From Bacillota bacterium (GTDB lineage Bacteria; Bacillota; Clostridia; Lachnospirales; Lachnospiraceae): a stretch of 38,030 bases of DNA. The first letter of the stretch is position 1. Each line of letters begins with the position of its first letter. The notes beneath the pieces are model-generated. The model searched no databases, had not been told where the DNA came from, and saw nothing but the letters and a program-made list of their open reading frames with translations. The stretch covers positions 1 through 38,030 of the forward strand of contig JAEZTJ010000042.1 in assembly GCA_023421505.1 (NCBI GenBank), in the 5' to 3' direction. This document shows positions 7,276 to 16,427 of this stretch, one piece after another. Both the position numbers and the translations under genes were made by a program.

Positions 7276-9444
7276 TTAAGCAACCTGCCTTTGTGCAAAT
7301 TCATAAAACAGGCCTTTCTTCTCCATTAGCTCCTCAAAGCTGCCTTCCTCTGCAATTTTGCCTGCGTCCATAACAATAATACGGTCACAGTTTTTTACGG
7401 TGGAAAGGCGATGTGCAATGACAAGTCTGGTACATCCAAGCGTTATAAGGCTATCTGCGACATGCTTTTGTGTCTGGTTATCGAGTGCACTGGTAGCTTC
7501 GTCAAAGAACAGTAGCTTAGGGTTAGCGACAAGCGCTCTGGCAATCAGTAATCGTTGTCTTTGCCCGCCCGATATGCCGCCGCTGCCTTCGCTGATCATT
7601 GTGTTCATTCCCATAGGCATTGCCTTGATATCATCTTCAATTCCAGCCATACGGGCTGCGTTCCAGGCATCTTCAAGCGTACTCCAGGGCGAATTGATAA
7701 TAATATTTGAAAATAAATCGCCTGAGAAGAGCTTACCGTTTTGCATTGCAACTCCGATACATTGCCGAACAGAGCGAACGTCCAGAGTATCTAAATCATA
7801 ACCGTTATAATAGACCGCACCGGCTTCCGGCTTTTCCATTCCTAATAAAAGACGCAGGAGAGTTGACTTACCGCAGCCGCTTTTTCCAACAATGGCGACA
7901 TATTCACCCGGATTAATCTTAAGACTGATATTATCGAGGATAGCAGGTCCGTTTTCCGTATAACGGAAGGTAATATTGGAAAGCTCAAGTTCTCCGGTAA
8001 GAGAAGTTACAACTCTTTTATTTTCATTCGTCTCCGGTATTGCATCAAAAATAGGTCTTACCATTTCCATAAGCGGTTTTATATTTGCAAGTGTAGTTGC
8101 AATTCCTGCCAGAGACATAATTGCTGCACTGACAGTACCATATGCCGTATTGAAAGCGATATAATCCGATTGTGACAGCTTATGCTTTCCGGCTAGATAA
8201 TAAAGAAGGATAGTCCCACCAAGGGTAATTGCAGCAGTGACCGCAGGATTTATTCGAATTATGATAGGAGGAGAATAAGTCAGGCGGCCAAGATCCTTAT
8301 ATTCCTTTGCCCATTTGGCAAAGGCACGTTTTTCAGCTCCCGCAAGCTTGATTTTTTGAAGACCATTAAACAAGCCGAAAATCAAACCACTTATTTTTGC
8401 AGAAAATACCATCTGCTTTTTTGACAAGCGTTGTTGTAACAGACCGGTTACTAATGTGAAGGCAAGCATAGCAAGTAAAATCAGTATACCTGGTACGACA
8501 AGCGTTGGTGCATAGCCCGCCATCTGGAACAGATAAAGGAAGGAAAACAATGCCGAGAGGCCGGTAGTCAGCACAGTATCTGAAAGCATGGAGCTTAACT
8601 GATTAATACTCATGGCGCGGCTGCTTAATTCACCCGCAGAATAATCCTTGAAAAAAGAAGCCGGCAGTGAAAAGATCCTTGCCATGGCAGCAGTCTGAAC
8701 AGACAAATTGATTTTGTCCTTCAACCTTGTAAGAACCAGGCTTCTGGTAATTCCAAACATTGCTGAGCCAAGGGCTGCTCCGATTAGCAGTCCGGCCACC
8801 GGAAAGATATCGCTTTTGGTTCCGCTGGGGATGACACTGTTAAAGATTTGCTTATTCATATATGGAGTGAAAAGTCCTAATAAGCTGACTAAAAGGCTTG
8901 CAGCCAGAACAAAAGCATAGTCTGCTTTTGTTACAGCTTGAAGGATAAAAACACTTAAAGCTTTAAAGTTAAGCTTTTTTGCAGGTAAGGCCCGGTAAAA
9001 GCAAAAGGCGTCCTTATTAAGCCTTTGGGCAGTTTTTTGATTGACCTTTACCTTTTTTCCCAGTTCGATATCATAATATGCATAGCCGGACACAAGATCA
9101 GGCAGGATAGCAACGATATCACCATTTTTTGTACTTCCGAGAAAAGCACCTGTAGCATCCTTCCACCATTTTGGGGTAAGTTCCACCCGGCGTCGCATCA
9201 CCCCGGAGGGGCGAAGCATATACTCTAAGCGGCTGTTCAAGTCCTCGATTTCTTCGGGTACATTAACGGATTTTACACCGAGCACGGATAAGATAGCCTT
9301 GATGGCATCCTCAGCCGCATCCTTCCGCTTTTTGGGAAGAGGCTGCTTCGCTGCACCGACGATATCAGCAAGATCCATATAGGCATTCTGCATTGCCCTG
9401 TCATCATTTTCTATACGCTTTAAGAGCTGGTCATGAAAGGACAT
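7276..9444 (-). CDS. NHLM-type RiPP system ABC transporter, ATP-binding/permease protein without peptidase
   Basis: A 722-residue ABC half-transporter. The N-terminal ~160 residues form the extra domain found in NHLM bacteriocin-system ATP-binding proteins (TIGR03797-like) in place of an active C39 peptidase. Then come about six transmembrane helices and a nucleotide-binding domain with Walker A GKSGCGKST, signature SGGQRQR and Walker B LLFFDEATSALD, followed by the IAHRLST switch. It probably pairs with the peptidase-bearing ABC protein encoded 81 bp upstream to export the matured peptide. The AAAAGGAGG site supports the start. Family confidence is high; the pairing is inferred from the usual gene arrangement. 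Confidence 0.88.
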   Translation of the reverse strand: MSFHDQLLKRIENDDRAMQNAYMDLADIVGAAKQPLPKKRKDAAEDAIKAILSVLGVKSVNVPEEIEDLNSRLEYMLRPSGVMRRRVELTPKWWKDATGAFLGSTKNGDIVAILPDLVSGYAYYDIELGKKVKVNQKTAQRLNKDAFCFYRALPAKKLNFKALSVFILQAVTKADYAFVLAASLLVSLLGLFTPYMNKQIFNSVIPSGTKSDIFPVAGLLIGAALGSAMFGITRSLVLTRLKDKINLSVQTAAMARIFSLPASFFKDYSAGELSSRAMSINQLSSMLSDTVLTTGLSALFSFLYLFQMAGYAPTLVVPGILILLAMLAFTLVTGLLQQRLSKKQMVFSAKISGLIFGLFNGLQKIKLAGAEKRAFAKWAKEYKDLGRLTYSPPIIIRINPAVTAAITLGGTILLYYLAGKHKLSQSDYIAFNTAYGTVSAAIMSLAGIATTLANIKPLMEMVRPIFDAIPETNENKRVVTSLTGELELSNITFRYTENGPAILDNISLKINPGEYVAIVGKSGCGKSTLLRLLLGMEKPEAGAVYYNGYDLDTLDVRSVRQCIGVAMQNGKLFSGDLFSNIIINSPWSTLEDAWNAARMAGIEDDIKAMPMGMNTMISEGSGGISGGQRQRLLIARALVANPKLLFFDEATSALDNQTQKHVADSLITLGCTRLVIAHRLSTVKNCDRIIVMDAGKIAEEGSFEELMEKKGLFYEFAQRQVA

Positions 9445-9500
9445 AAAAGCCTCCTTTTCTTTTTACTATCAAAGTAATTGCGTAATTTTCGTTTTTTATA

Positions 9501-9520
9501 TTCACATATGCACTTGTGAA
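9501..9520. other. Imperfect 20-bp palindrome between the two ABC genes
   Basis: TTCACA and TGTGAA arms surround a TGCA centre immediately after the C39-ABC stop codon. It may be an mRNA stem-loop that tunes downstream expression. Confidence 0.3.
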
Positions 9521-9525
9521 ACTTA

Positions 9526-11670
9526 TTAGTTACTTATGAGTGCGGCATATTTACCGCCCAATTGCATAAGCTCTTCATGGCAGCCACGTTCTATTGCCTT
9601 ACCTTTATCTAATACCAGAATTTCATCGCAATCCCGGATGGTAGAAAGTCTATGCGCTACGATAATCAGGGTGATACCTCTGGCCTTAATCGCTTCCATA
9701 ATGAGCTGCTCGGTCTTCGCATCAAGTGCACTGGTGGCCTCGTCAAGGATTAAGATAGAAGGTTCCTGTACTAGTGCTCTTGCTATCTCAAAGCGTTGAC
9801 GCTGTCCTCCGGAGAAATTCTTGCCGCCCTCTAAAATAATATGGGAGTAACCGCCTTCCCGCTGCATAATATCTTCATGAATTTGGGCATCCCTGCAGGC
9901 AGCAACGACAGCTGCTTCATCAATCGATTTGTCCCACATGGTAAGATTATTCATTATGGTATCTTCAAAAAGCACGATGTCTTGGTCAACCACCGCAAGA
10001 GAACCGGTAAATATTCCGCGGTTGATCTCACTCTTTAAAAGCCCATCAATGCGTATTTCACCTGCCCAGGGACTGTAGAGCCCGGAAATCAATTTAGCAA
10101 TTGTTGATTTACCGCTGCCGGATCCGCCAACGAAGGCTGCACTTTTTCCAGGAAGAAGCTTTAAGGAGAAGTCCTCGATAAGCGCTGGGGAGAGTTTATT
10201 ATAGCCAAACGAGATATGCTTTATCTCTATAACTCCCATAAGCTTGTTTTCGGTATGCTCCTCCGGTTCATTCTCATCTGTTATCGGGATGTCCGGTTTG
10301 TAATTCATCACATCCTCTACCCGTTCCATCTGGGAACGCATTTCAATGAAGGTCTGACCAACTCCAACCAGCTGGTTAACCGGCGATAAGAAAGAGGATA
10401 AAAAGCCCTGAAAGGCCATTAGCATACCAATAGTAAAATTACCGTCAAGAATTAAATAAACTCCAAGCATTAATACAAGGATATTAGCGATTTGCATGAG
10501 TAAGGCTGGCAGCATACCATAATATTGATTTGCTTTATTAAAAGTAATTTGTGCGTTTCCCTGCTTCGCGAAATAACCTGCCCAGCGTTCAAAAAATCCG
10601 TTTTCTGCCCCAGAGGCCTTGATGGTTTCAATCATCTCAAAGCCGGACATGGTTACGCCGGTTACTTTACCGGAATCACGCTGCAGAATTCGACTCATAT
10701 TAACCCGCTTTTTGGATACCAGCCTTAATACTAATAGGTTAGATAGAGCGGCAGTGATGCCTACAATTGATAAGGTAATACTGTAACTTAACATGATTAT
10801 GAGATAGAATACCAATAATAGAATATTCATAAATACCGGTGCGAGCTTTCCAATCAGGGCAGATGCAATATTTTCATTACTAGACTGCCTTGAGACTATA
10901 TCACCGGTAAACCGCTGTGAAAAGAAATCCACCGGTAAGTGCAGTACATGCCATAGAAAGGAAGCATTCGAGGATGCGGCCAGCTTACCCTGAATTTTCA
11001 GCCAGTAGATACCTTGGATGACACCGACTGTAAACTGGAAAACCAGTGTAAAGATCATCGCAATGGTAAAAGGTAGCAGCCAGGCAGGGTTTTTTCCGGA
11101 TAATATATGATCCATAAAAATTCTGGAGAAAACAGGTGTAATCATTCCAATCATTGCCATAAGAAAGCCTGTAAGGGCAACAAAGGCAAAAGCAGCTGCA
11201 GTACCCTTAAGCCGTTTTCCGGCAAAGCTTAAGGTACTCTTTGGTTTTCCTTCGGGAACAAAGGCGTCAGTTTTATCAAAGCGCAGTACAATTCCGGTAA
11301 AGCTTTTATCAAATTCCTCCTTCGTAACCTCCACGGTTCCTCTGGCTGGATCATTTAAGACTACCTTATCCTTTTTAAAACCATTTAAAACTACAAAATG
11401 GTTAAAATTCCAATGAATAATAACAGGCAGAGTAATGTCTGTAAGCTGTGAGGGCTCCATGCGATAGCCTTCTGCTTTCAGACCATAAGACCTGGCTGCT
11501 TTTAGAACATTTTTTGCACAGCTGCCATCGCGGGATACCCCGCAATCGGAACGTACTTTCTCGAGAGGCAGCCATTTTCCATAATAGGCTAAAACCATAC
11601 AAAGGGAAGCGGCCCCACATTCTAAGGCCTCCATTTGCATAATTACCGGCACCTTTATAACTTTATTCAT
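9526..11670 (-). CDS. C39 peptidase-containing ABC exporter (NHLM type)
   Basis: A 714-residue peptidase/ABC exporter that should cut the leader after GG and pump out the core. The start is placed at MNKVIK (ATG with AGGTGG 7 bases upstream) instead of an upstream TTG. The C39 domain has Q12, the catalytic C18 in LECGAAS, H91 in FNHFVVL and D107 in LNDPARG, all present, so it should be active. It is followed by about six transmembrane helices and an ATP-binding domain with GGSGSGKST, SGGQRQR and ILDEATSALD. The resemblance is to TIGR03796. It follows the HlyD-like gene in the same operon. Confidence 0.92.
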   Translation of the reverse strand: MNKVIKVPVIMQMEALECGAASLCMVLAYYGKWLPLEKVRSDCGVSRDGSCAKNVLKAARSYGLKAEGYRMEPSQLTDITLPVIIHWNFNHFVVLNGFKKDKVVLNDPARGTVEVTKEEFDKSFTGIVLRFDKTDAFVPEGKPKSTLSFAGKRLKGTAAAFAFVALTGFLMAMIGMITPVFSRIFMDHILSGKNPAWLLPFTIAMIFTLVFQFTVGVIQGIYWLKIQGKLAASSNASFLWHVLHLPVDFFSQRFTGDIVSRQSSNENIASALIGKLAPVFMNILLLVFYLIIMLSYSITLSIVGITAALSNLLVLRLVSKKRVNMSRILQRDSGKVTGVTMSGFEMIETIKASGAENGFFERWAGYFAKQGNAQITFNKANQYYGMLPALLMQIANILVLMLGVYLILDGNFTIGMLMAFQGFLSSFLSPVNQLVGVGQTFIEMRSQMERVEDVMNYKPDIPITDENEPEEHTENKLMGVIEIKHISFGYNKLSPALIEDFSLKLLPGKSAAFVGGSGSGKSTIAKLISGLYSPWAGEIRIDGLLKSEINRGIFTGSLAVVDQDIVLFEDTIMNNLTMWDKSIDEAAVVAACRDAQIHEDIMQREGGYSHIILEGGKNFSGGQRQRFEIARALVQEPSILILDEATSALDAKTEQLIMEAIKARGITLIIVAHRLSTIRDCDEILVLDKGKAIERGCHEELMQLGGKYAALISN

Positions 11671-11748
11671 TAATACCACCTGCAATCCTTAAATTCTTTA
11701 GCGTAGCATTTCTTTCGTTCTGAATTAAGAACGCTTTTATATTAATCT

Positions 11749-12639
11749 TCAAAACAGTAATTCATAAGGACGGTATTTTTTTATAATAATCTGCATATTA
11801 CAGTTAGTACCTATTGAGAGCGTGACCTTCTCTCCCTTTTTATTTGACCACTTAATTTTATTAGCAGAAGCTGAATCAACCGTAAGGGTCACACGTACCT
11901 CGACACAGTTCCCCTGTATTGAAAGTCCTTGTGCATATTGTTGATTTCCAACAGCAGTAAGCACATCCGTCTCAGATACCGGATAGCTTCCGATACTTGT
12001 TATATATCCATACATATAGCCATACTCCTCGCGCGGAGCAAAGTTTGGGGAAACCTGTACTTCCATACCTTCTTTTAGCTTTTTGGCTGCTGAGGCTTCG
12101 ATATAACAGATAACCTGCTTGTCGTTGGCATATTTCTCCTGCTCGACGATACTTGCAACTGCTTCCATATTGGATACGGTCTCATTAGCCGCTTTTGCAG
12201 AAAGAACAATACCGGAGACGGGTGCAACAATGACCGAATAGCTTTCATAGGTACTGATCATTTCTGTAATTAGTTTCTGATCCGGCTGTTCACTGCTTTT
12301 TAATCCCTGAATCTGCTTGAGTAGCTCCTCTTGTGGGACGATCGCGATAATTTGTCCCGCTTCTACATAATCCCCAACCCTTACCCGCATATCACTGATA
12401 CGTCCACTGATGGTGGGTATAACCGTTGTAACTCCGTTCTGCGGAAATATAACACCAACGGTGTTAACACTATCGGGAATATTTCCGTAAACTCCCCATA
12501 AGCTCACTGCAATAAGAATTGCCAGACAGCCGAAAAGTACGCCAAATATTCCGGGATGAGTGATTTTTATGTAATCATTCAGCCTTTCTGGTGAGGATAC
12601 ACGTTCAAGTGAGGATTTTCTGAATAAATTAGACTCCAT
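11749..12639 (-). CDS. HlyD-family secretion protein of the NHLM bacteriocin system
   Basis: A 296-residue membrane-fusion/adaptor protein, first gene of the RiPP operon. It has one transmembrane helix near residues 33-50 (FGVLFGCLAILIAVSLWGVYG). A biotinyl-lipoyl-like hairpin follows (GRISDMRVRVGDYVEAGQIIAIV), with a short helical segment (EELLKQIQGL to ISTYESY) and a second lipoyl half (VIVAPVSGIVLSA), then a C-terminal beta domain. This matches NHLM bacteriocin-system secretion proteins (TIGR03794-like), which connect to the ABC exporters. The ribosome binding site is GAGGGG. A SARP-like operator/promoter lies 77-109 bp upstream. Confidence 0.88.
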   Translation of the reverse strand: MESNLFRKSSLERVSSPERLNDYIKITHPGIFGVLFGCLAILIAVSLWGVYGNIPDSVNTVGVIFPQNGVTTVIPTISGRISDMRVRVGDYVEAGQIIAIVPQEELLKQIQGLKSSEQPDQKLITEMISTYESYSVIVAPVSGIVLSAKAANETVSNMEAVASIVEQEKYANDKQVICYIEASAAKKLKEGMEVQVSPNFAPREEYGYMYGYITSIGSYPVSETDVLTAVGNQQYAQGLSIQGNCVEVRVTLTVDSASANKIKWSNKKGEKVTLSIGTNCNMQIIIKKYRPYELLF

Positions 12640-12715
12640 AGCTTTCCCCTCATTTTCCTGTCATGCTGTTCCTTCAGGATTATTGTTTATTAATGGTTAG
12701 TTAGTTTCTTCCTTT

Positions 12716-12748
12716 ATTCTAACAGGTAGGAATTAACCGCGAATTAAC
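12716..12748 (-). promoter_or_regulatory. Candidate SARP-type operator and promoter of the RiPP operon
   Basis: On the minus strand, GTTAATTC occurs twice (12748-12741 and 12737-12730) with a period of exactly 11 bp. The promoter-proximal copy is followed by 8 bp and then TAGAAT (12721-12716), a good -10 box. There is no separate -35 hexamer. Direct repeats of 11-bp period ending 8 bp upstream of -10 are the known layout of SARP-activated promoters. The adjacent divergent gene encodes a SARP-like response regulator. The predicted transcript starts near 12709, giving a leader of about 70 bases. Confidence 0.65.
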
Positions 12749-12771
12749 AAAGGGAGAAATTTTTAGATTAA

Positions 12772-12801
12772 TTGTATTTTTAAATCAAATAATGGTATAT
12801 T
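12772..12801 (+). promoter_or_regulatory. Candidate promoter of the histidine kinase gene
   Basis: TTGTAT (12772-12777), 18 bp, then TATATT (12796-12801). A second weaker option is TTTAAA-N17-TATAAT at 12805-12833. Either leaves a long AT-rich leader before the kinase start. The rest of the 353-bp divergent gap shows no gene. Confidence 0.35.
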
Positions 12802-12992
12802 ATGTTTAAAAAACTTTTATAAAATGATATAATAATAAAGTAATAATGATAACCATATTAGGATAATATTTACTTTTTTAAATTGTAGAGTTAAACTTTC
12901 GAACTCCGACAGCCTGATACTTTCATAATATGATTGGTGTTTTAATAAAATAGATGCTTGGCTAACATGATCATAAGTAAAGGACGCAAGAT

Positions 12993-14855
12993 ATGAGACA
13001 TTTAAAATATTTATTCCTGACAGTATTTGTATTTCTGATTTTACTTACCGGTTGTCAGTCAAAAAGGCAGCCTTTCGTAGCTTCAGAGAAGGGTATTCTT
13101 AATCTTAATAATTGGGATTTTGCGAGGGATGGAGTGGCAAGACTGGACGGTGAATGGGAATTTTACTGGAATAGGCTGCTTAAACCCGGCGACGTATTTT
13201 CTAAAGACGCACTAACTGGATATTATAATATACCGGAATATTGGACAAGCTACCCCTCCTTAAGGCTCCCCTCAAAGGGCTATGCTACGTACCGGTTATT
13301 AATTGAAATGGATGGCAGAGAGCATATTCTGGGTATCTCCACTCCCGATATCTATACAGAATATAGGCTTTGGGTAAATGGTGAATTGGTTGGCAGTAAT
13401 ATGTCCGTAGATAACCGGGAGCCAACTTATTTGTGTCCGGAGATTTATAATATTTATATAAATGATAAACAGCTAGAGATTATACTTCAAATCAAAAATG
13501 AAAGGCATATTTATGCCGGGGTAGGACAGAGTATTCTTCTTGGAGATGCTACAGTAATTCATGCGAAACAGAATTTAAATGTTGCAATTGATTTTTTTCT
13601 GATTGTTATCTGCTTTTTGGCAGGTTTCTATCATCTTTTAGTTTATTTACTACGTAAAAAGAAATTAGAATCCTTTTATTTTAGTGTCCTTTGTTTAGCC
13701 GTAGGTCTATGGACTATGTTCTTTAACGAGTCATTACTTATGAAAGCCTTTCCTGGGCTGCCTTTTGCTTTAGCCTCGAAGACAGTTACCCTAACCTTGC
13801 CGCTATGTGTTATTTCCATTACATTATATACGTATGCCCTTTATGCACAGGATGTATCAAAATTCGTTGTAAAATTGATATTGGCCGCAAATATTATCTA
13901 TAGCCTGCCGGTCATTATCTGCCCGCCCTATTTTTATTTAAAGCTTTTTATACCTTACTTATTAAGTGTAGGTGTCGTATGCTTATATGGAATTTATTTG
14001 TCAGTCATTATTATGATAAGAAAGAGACCGGAGTACCACTATTACGACCTGGGAATTTTAATATTAGCTTTTGGCTCTTTTATTGATGTGTTAAATTATA
14101 TTGATTTCATCAATGCGGGTTATTTTCATTCTTATAGTTTGGTTATATTTATCCTGCTTCAGACAATTTTAATTGGAAAACGTTATGTAAGTGCAGCACG
14201 AAATGCAGATATACTAGCCTTAGATCTCAGGAATTCTCTAAATACAATAGAAGATACGAAAACAGCATTTTTAAATGCACAAATAAAACCACATTTTCTA
14301 TACAATACCCTAAATACGATTGCACAATGCTGCCAGGACGATCCGGAGGAGGCAGAACAGCTTATTTTATACCTTGCAAAATATCTAAGGGGAACCTTAA
14401 ACTTTGAGAATCTGGGCAATGCGATACCACTCAAAAAAGAGCTGGATTTGGTTTCTGCTTATTTCTATATTGAGAAGGCCAGATTTCAGAGTATTGCAAT
14501 TGAATATGAGGTAGATGAGACATTGCAAAATTACCCTATTCCACCAATGACATTGCAACCACTGGTGGAAAATGCCGTCAAACATGGGATAAGGAACAAT
14601 GCTGTGGCAGGTATTGTGAGAATAGAGATAAAAAGGCAGGGCTCTGTCATAAAGTGCTGTGTTAAGGATAATGGTATTGGTATGGAGGAAGCACTCTTAG
14701 AAGAGATTCTAATAAAACCTTTAAATTCAACGAGTATTGGCTTATATAATATACATACCCGCTTACTGCGCCTTTATGGTAAAGGGTTATCCGTTCGCAG
14801 CAGTGCCGGAACAGGCACTAGCATTTATTTTGAAATTCCAGTTCAGGAGGCTTAA
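12993..14855 (+). CDS. Sensor histidine kinase with 7TMR-DISM sensory region
   Basis: A 620-residue membrane sensor kinase. The N-terminus has a signal ending in a lipobox-like LLTGC (C21). An extracellular beta-sandwich of the 7TMR-DISM type follows (about 30-190, with LDGEWEFYWNRLL). Then come about seven transmembrane helices (about 195-400) and a LytS-type kinase core with H434 in PHFLYNTLN, the N box LVENAVKHG, and GIGLYNI/GTGTSI ATP-lid motifs. It probably phosphorylates the response regulator that starts 2 bp after its stop. The gene is divergent from the RiPP operon. The ligand is unknown; carbohydrates or peptides are possible for this extracellular fold. Confidence 0.88.
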   Translation: MRHLKYLFLTVFVFLILLTGCQSKRQPFVASEKGILNLNNWDFARDGVARLDGEWEFYWNRLLKPGDVFSKDALTGYYNIPEYWTSYPSLRLPSKGYATYRLLIEMDGREHILGISTPDIYTEYRLWVNGELVGSNMSVDNREPTYLCPEIYNIYINDKQLEIILQIKNERHIYAGVGQSILLGDATVIHAKQNLNVAIDFFLIVICFLAGFYHLLVYLLRKKKLESFYFSVLCLAVGLWTMFFNESLLMKAFPGLPFALASKTVTLTLPLCVISITLYTYALYAQDVSKFVVKLILAANIIYSLPVIICPPYFYLKLFIPYLLSVGVVCLYGIYLSVIIMIRKRPEYHYYDLGILILAFGSFIDVLNYIDFINAGYFHSYSLVIFILLQTILIGKRYVSAARNADILALDLRNSLNTIEDTKTAFLNAQIKPHFLYNTLNTIAQCCQDDPEEAEQLILYLAKYLRGTLNFENLGNAIPLKKELDLVSAYFYIEKARFQSIAIEYEVDETLQNYPIPPMTLQPLVENAVKHGIRNNAVAGIVRIEIKRQGSVIKCCVKDNGIGMEEALLEEILIKPLNSTSIGLYNIHTRLLRLYGKGLSVRSSAGTGTSIYFEIPVQEA

Positions 14856-14856
14856 A

Positions 14857-15963
14857 ATGTATCAGGTAATTGTTGTTGATGATGAAATAAAAGCGCTTGA
14901 CCGTTTTATACGTCTGGCAGAAAAAGAAGAGCGTATCTCATCGATAGAAAAATTTAATGATGCCGGACAGGCAATAGAATATTGTAAAAAGAATACGGTA
15001 GAGATTGCATTTTTAGATATTGATATGCCAAAGCTTTCTGGAATTAAGCTGGCTCAAATGCTTCAGGAGAGTAATCCTTATATCATCATTATTTTCATAA
15101 CAGCTCATGAAAATTACGCTTTGGATGCCTTCCGGGTTCATGCCTTTGACTATCTGTTAAAACCGATTGGAGGTTCTGACCTACACGAACTTTTTGATCG
15201 GCTTGCATTACGTTTGCAGCCGAATAAAATGAAAGCCTCGGAGCATATTTTATATGTACAATGCTTCGGCCCCTTCTTATGCTACCTAAATAAGGATAAG
15301 TCTTACCGAATTCACTTTCGTACAGCAAAAACAGAAGAGTTATTCGCTTTACTCCTTCAATATAACGGGATGGCGGTACCCAAGGAGCAGATTATTGACA
15401 AACTGTGGACAGAGGTGGAGCCAGATAAAGCGGCAAATTATTTTCGTGTTACCTGCACCTATCTTAGAAAAGCACTTGAGGAGAAGGGCTTTCCTGATAT
15501 TTTATGCCGTGAAAGGGATAGTTATATGCTTAACACCTCACAGCTAAATTGTGATATGTTTCAATTTATGTCCATGACAAAACAAGGGATGACGGCCCCA
15601 ATACATTATTCAGTTTTAGATGAGGCTTTGCGCCTATACTCTGCCACTTATTTTGAAGATAAAGGTTATGAATGGCTTGAGAAATACCGTCTATGGCTGG
15701 AAAATACATATAAGCGCGTGCAACAGCTACTGATTGAGGAGGATTTAAGACAAGAGCAGCTAAAGGGGGCCTGTGATAGAATGAAGCTGATTTTATATCA
15801 TGACCCCTTTGATGAAGATACGGTGATTAAGTTAGTAGCAACCTTACAACAATTAGGTGATACGACACAGGCACAGGTAGTCTATAGTAAGTATAAGGAT
15901 AATTTGTGGAAGGAGTTAGGGCTTAAGCCCGGGGAAAAGCTGAAGAAGCTAGTGAATGTGTGA
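14857..15963 (+). CDS. SARP-like response regulator (REC - winged helix - BTAD)
   Basis: A 368-residue response regulator. The ATG at 14857 has CAGGAGG in the end of the kinase gene, so the upstream in-frame extension is not used. The receiver domain (1-115) has D8/D9, the phospho-acceptor D54 in FLDIDMP, T82 and K102. Residues about 130-230 form an OmpR-type winged helix (TEELFALLLQYNGMAVPKEQ). Residues about 230-368 match the all-helical BTAD domain of SARP activators (DMFQF to VVYSKYKDNLWKELGLKPG). SARPs activate antibiotic clusters in actinomycetes through direct repeats with 11-bp spacing, and such repeats lie in the promoter of the divergent RiPP operon. It is therefore the likely activator of that operon. 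Confidence 0.88.
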   Translation: MYQVIVVDDEIKALDRFIRLAEKEERISSIEKFNDAGQAIEYCKKNTVEIAFLDIDMPKLSGIKLAQMLQESNPYIIIIFITAHENYALDAFRVHAFDYLLKPIGGSDLHELFDRLALRLQPNKMKASEHILYVQCFGPFLCYLNKDKSYRIHFRTAKTEELFALLLQYNGMAVPKEQIIDKLWTEVEPDKAANYFRVTCTYLRKALEEKGFPDILCRERDSYMLNTSQLNCDMFQFMSMTKQGMTAPIHYSVLDEALRLYSATYFEDKGYEWLEKYRLWLENTYKRVQQLLIEEDLRQEQLKGACDRMKLILYHDPFDEDTVIKLVATLQQLGDTTQAQVVYSKYKDNLWKELGLKPGEKLKKLVNV

Positions 15964-16032
15964 AAAGGTCTTAACTTCTATCACTGCATGGATTAGCAAA
16001 AGATATTATATGGGCTATAATAAACAGCCTTA

Positions 16033-16221
16033 TTAGGAATGGAAAGCTGATGCATAGCCTGCCTTGAAGCCAGCTATAAAATAAGGAGCAGCGAAAATAA
16101 GAAATATCAGTAACACTAATACGCCAATCAAGTTTAAAATCTTGTAATTATGCTTTCTTTTTCCTATGATAATTAAAATGACTCCAACCACCATTCCAAT
16201 TAGTAAAATAATATCTAACAT
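16033..16221 (-). CDS. Small two-helix membrane protein
   Basis: A 62-residue protein with two strongly hydrophobic helices (MLDIILLIGMVVGVILIIIG, and NLIGVLVLLIFLIFAAPYFI) split by a KRKHNYK basic loop. It has a good GGAGG ribosome binding site. It is convergent with the response regulator and adjacent to the RiPP locus. The size and layout resemble small immunity-like membrane proteins, but no family is recognised and an immunity role is only a guess. Confidence 0.6.
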   Translation of the reverse strand: MLDIILLIGMVVGVILIIIGKRKHNYKILNLIGVLVLLIFLIFAAPYFIAGFKAGYASAFHS

Positions 16222-16370
16222 GTTTATTTACCTCCGTATATCATTTGATGAATTAAGATGAAGATATTATATATCAAATGCAACATTTTTGCTACCATAA
16301 TTTTACTGATTATTTGATGGAGCATGGTGAAGAATCTTAAAATAGTAATGAAAAAGATAGCTGAAAATAT

Positions 16371-16399
16371 TTGCATAAACTTTTGGTTTCATATAGAAT
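16371..16399 (+). promoter_or_regulatory. Promoter of the GntR regulator gene
   Basis: TTGCAT, 17 bp, TAGAAT, placing the start near 16406, about 20 bp before the ATG. Confidence 0.6.
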
Positions 16400-16427
16400 T
16401 TATTATAATTAAAAAGGGGTGCAGCAG

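Noticed and set aside
7358..7801. 147-codon open frame antisense to the second ABC gene
   Set aside because: Shadow of the conserved ATP-binding domain; no start signal.
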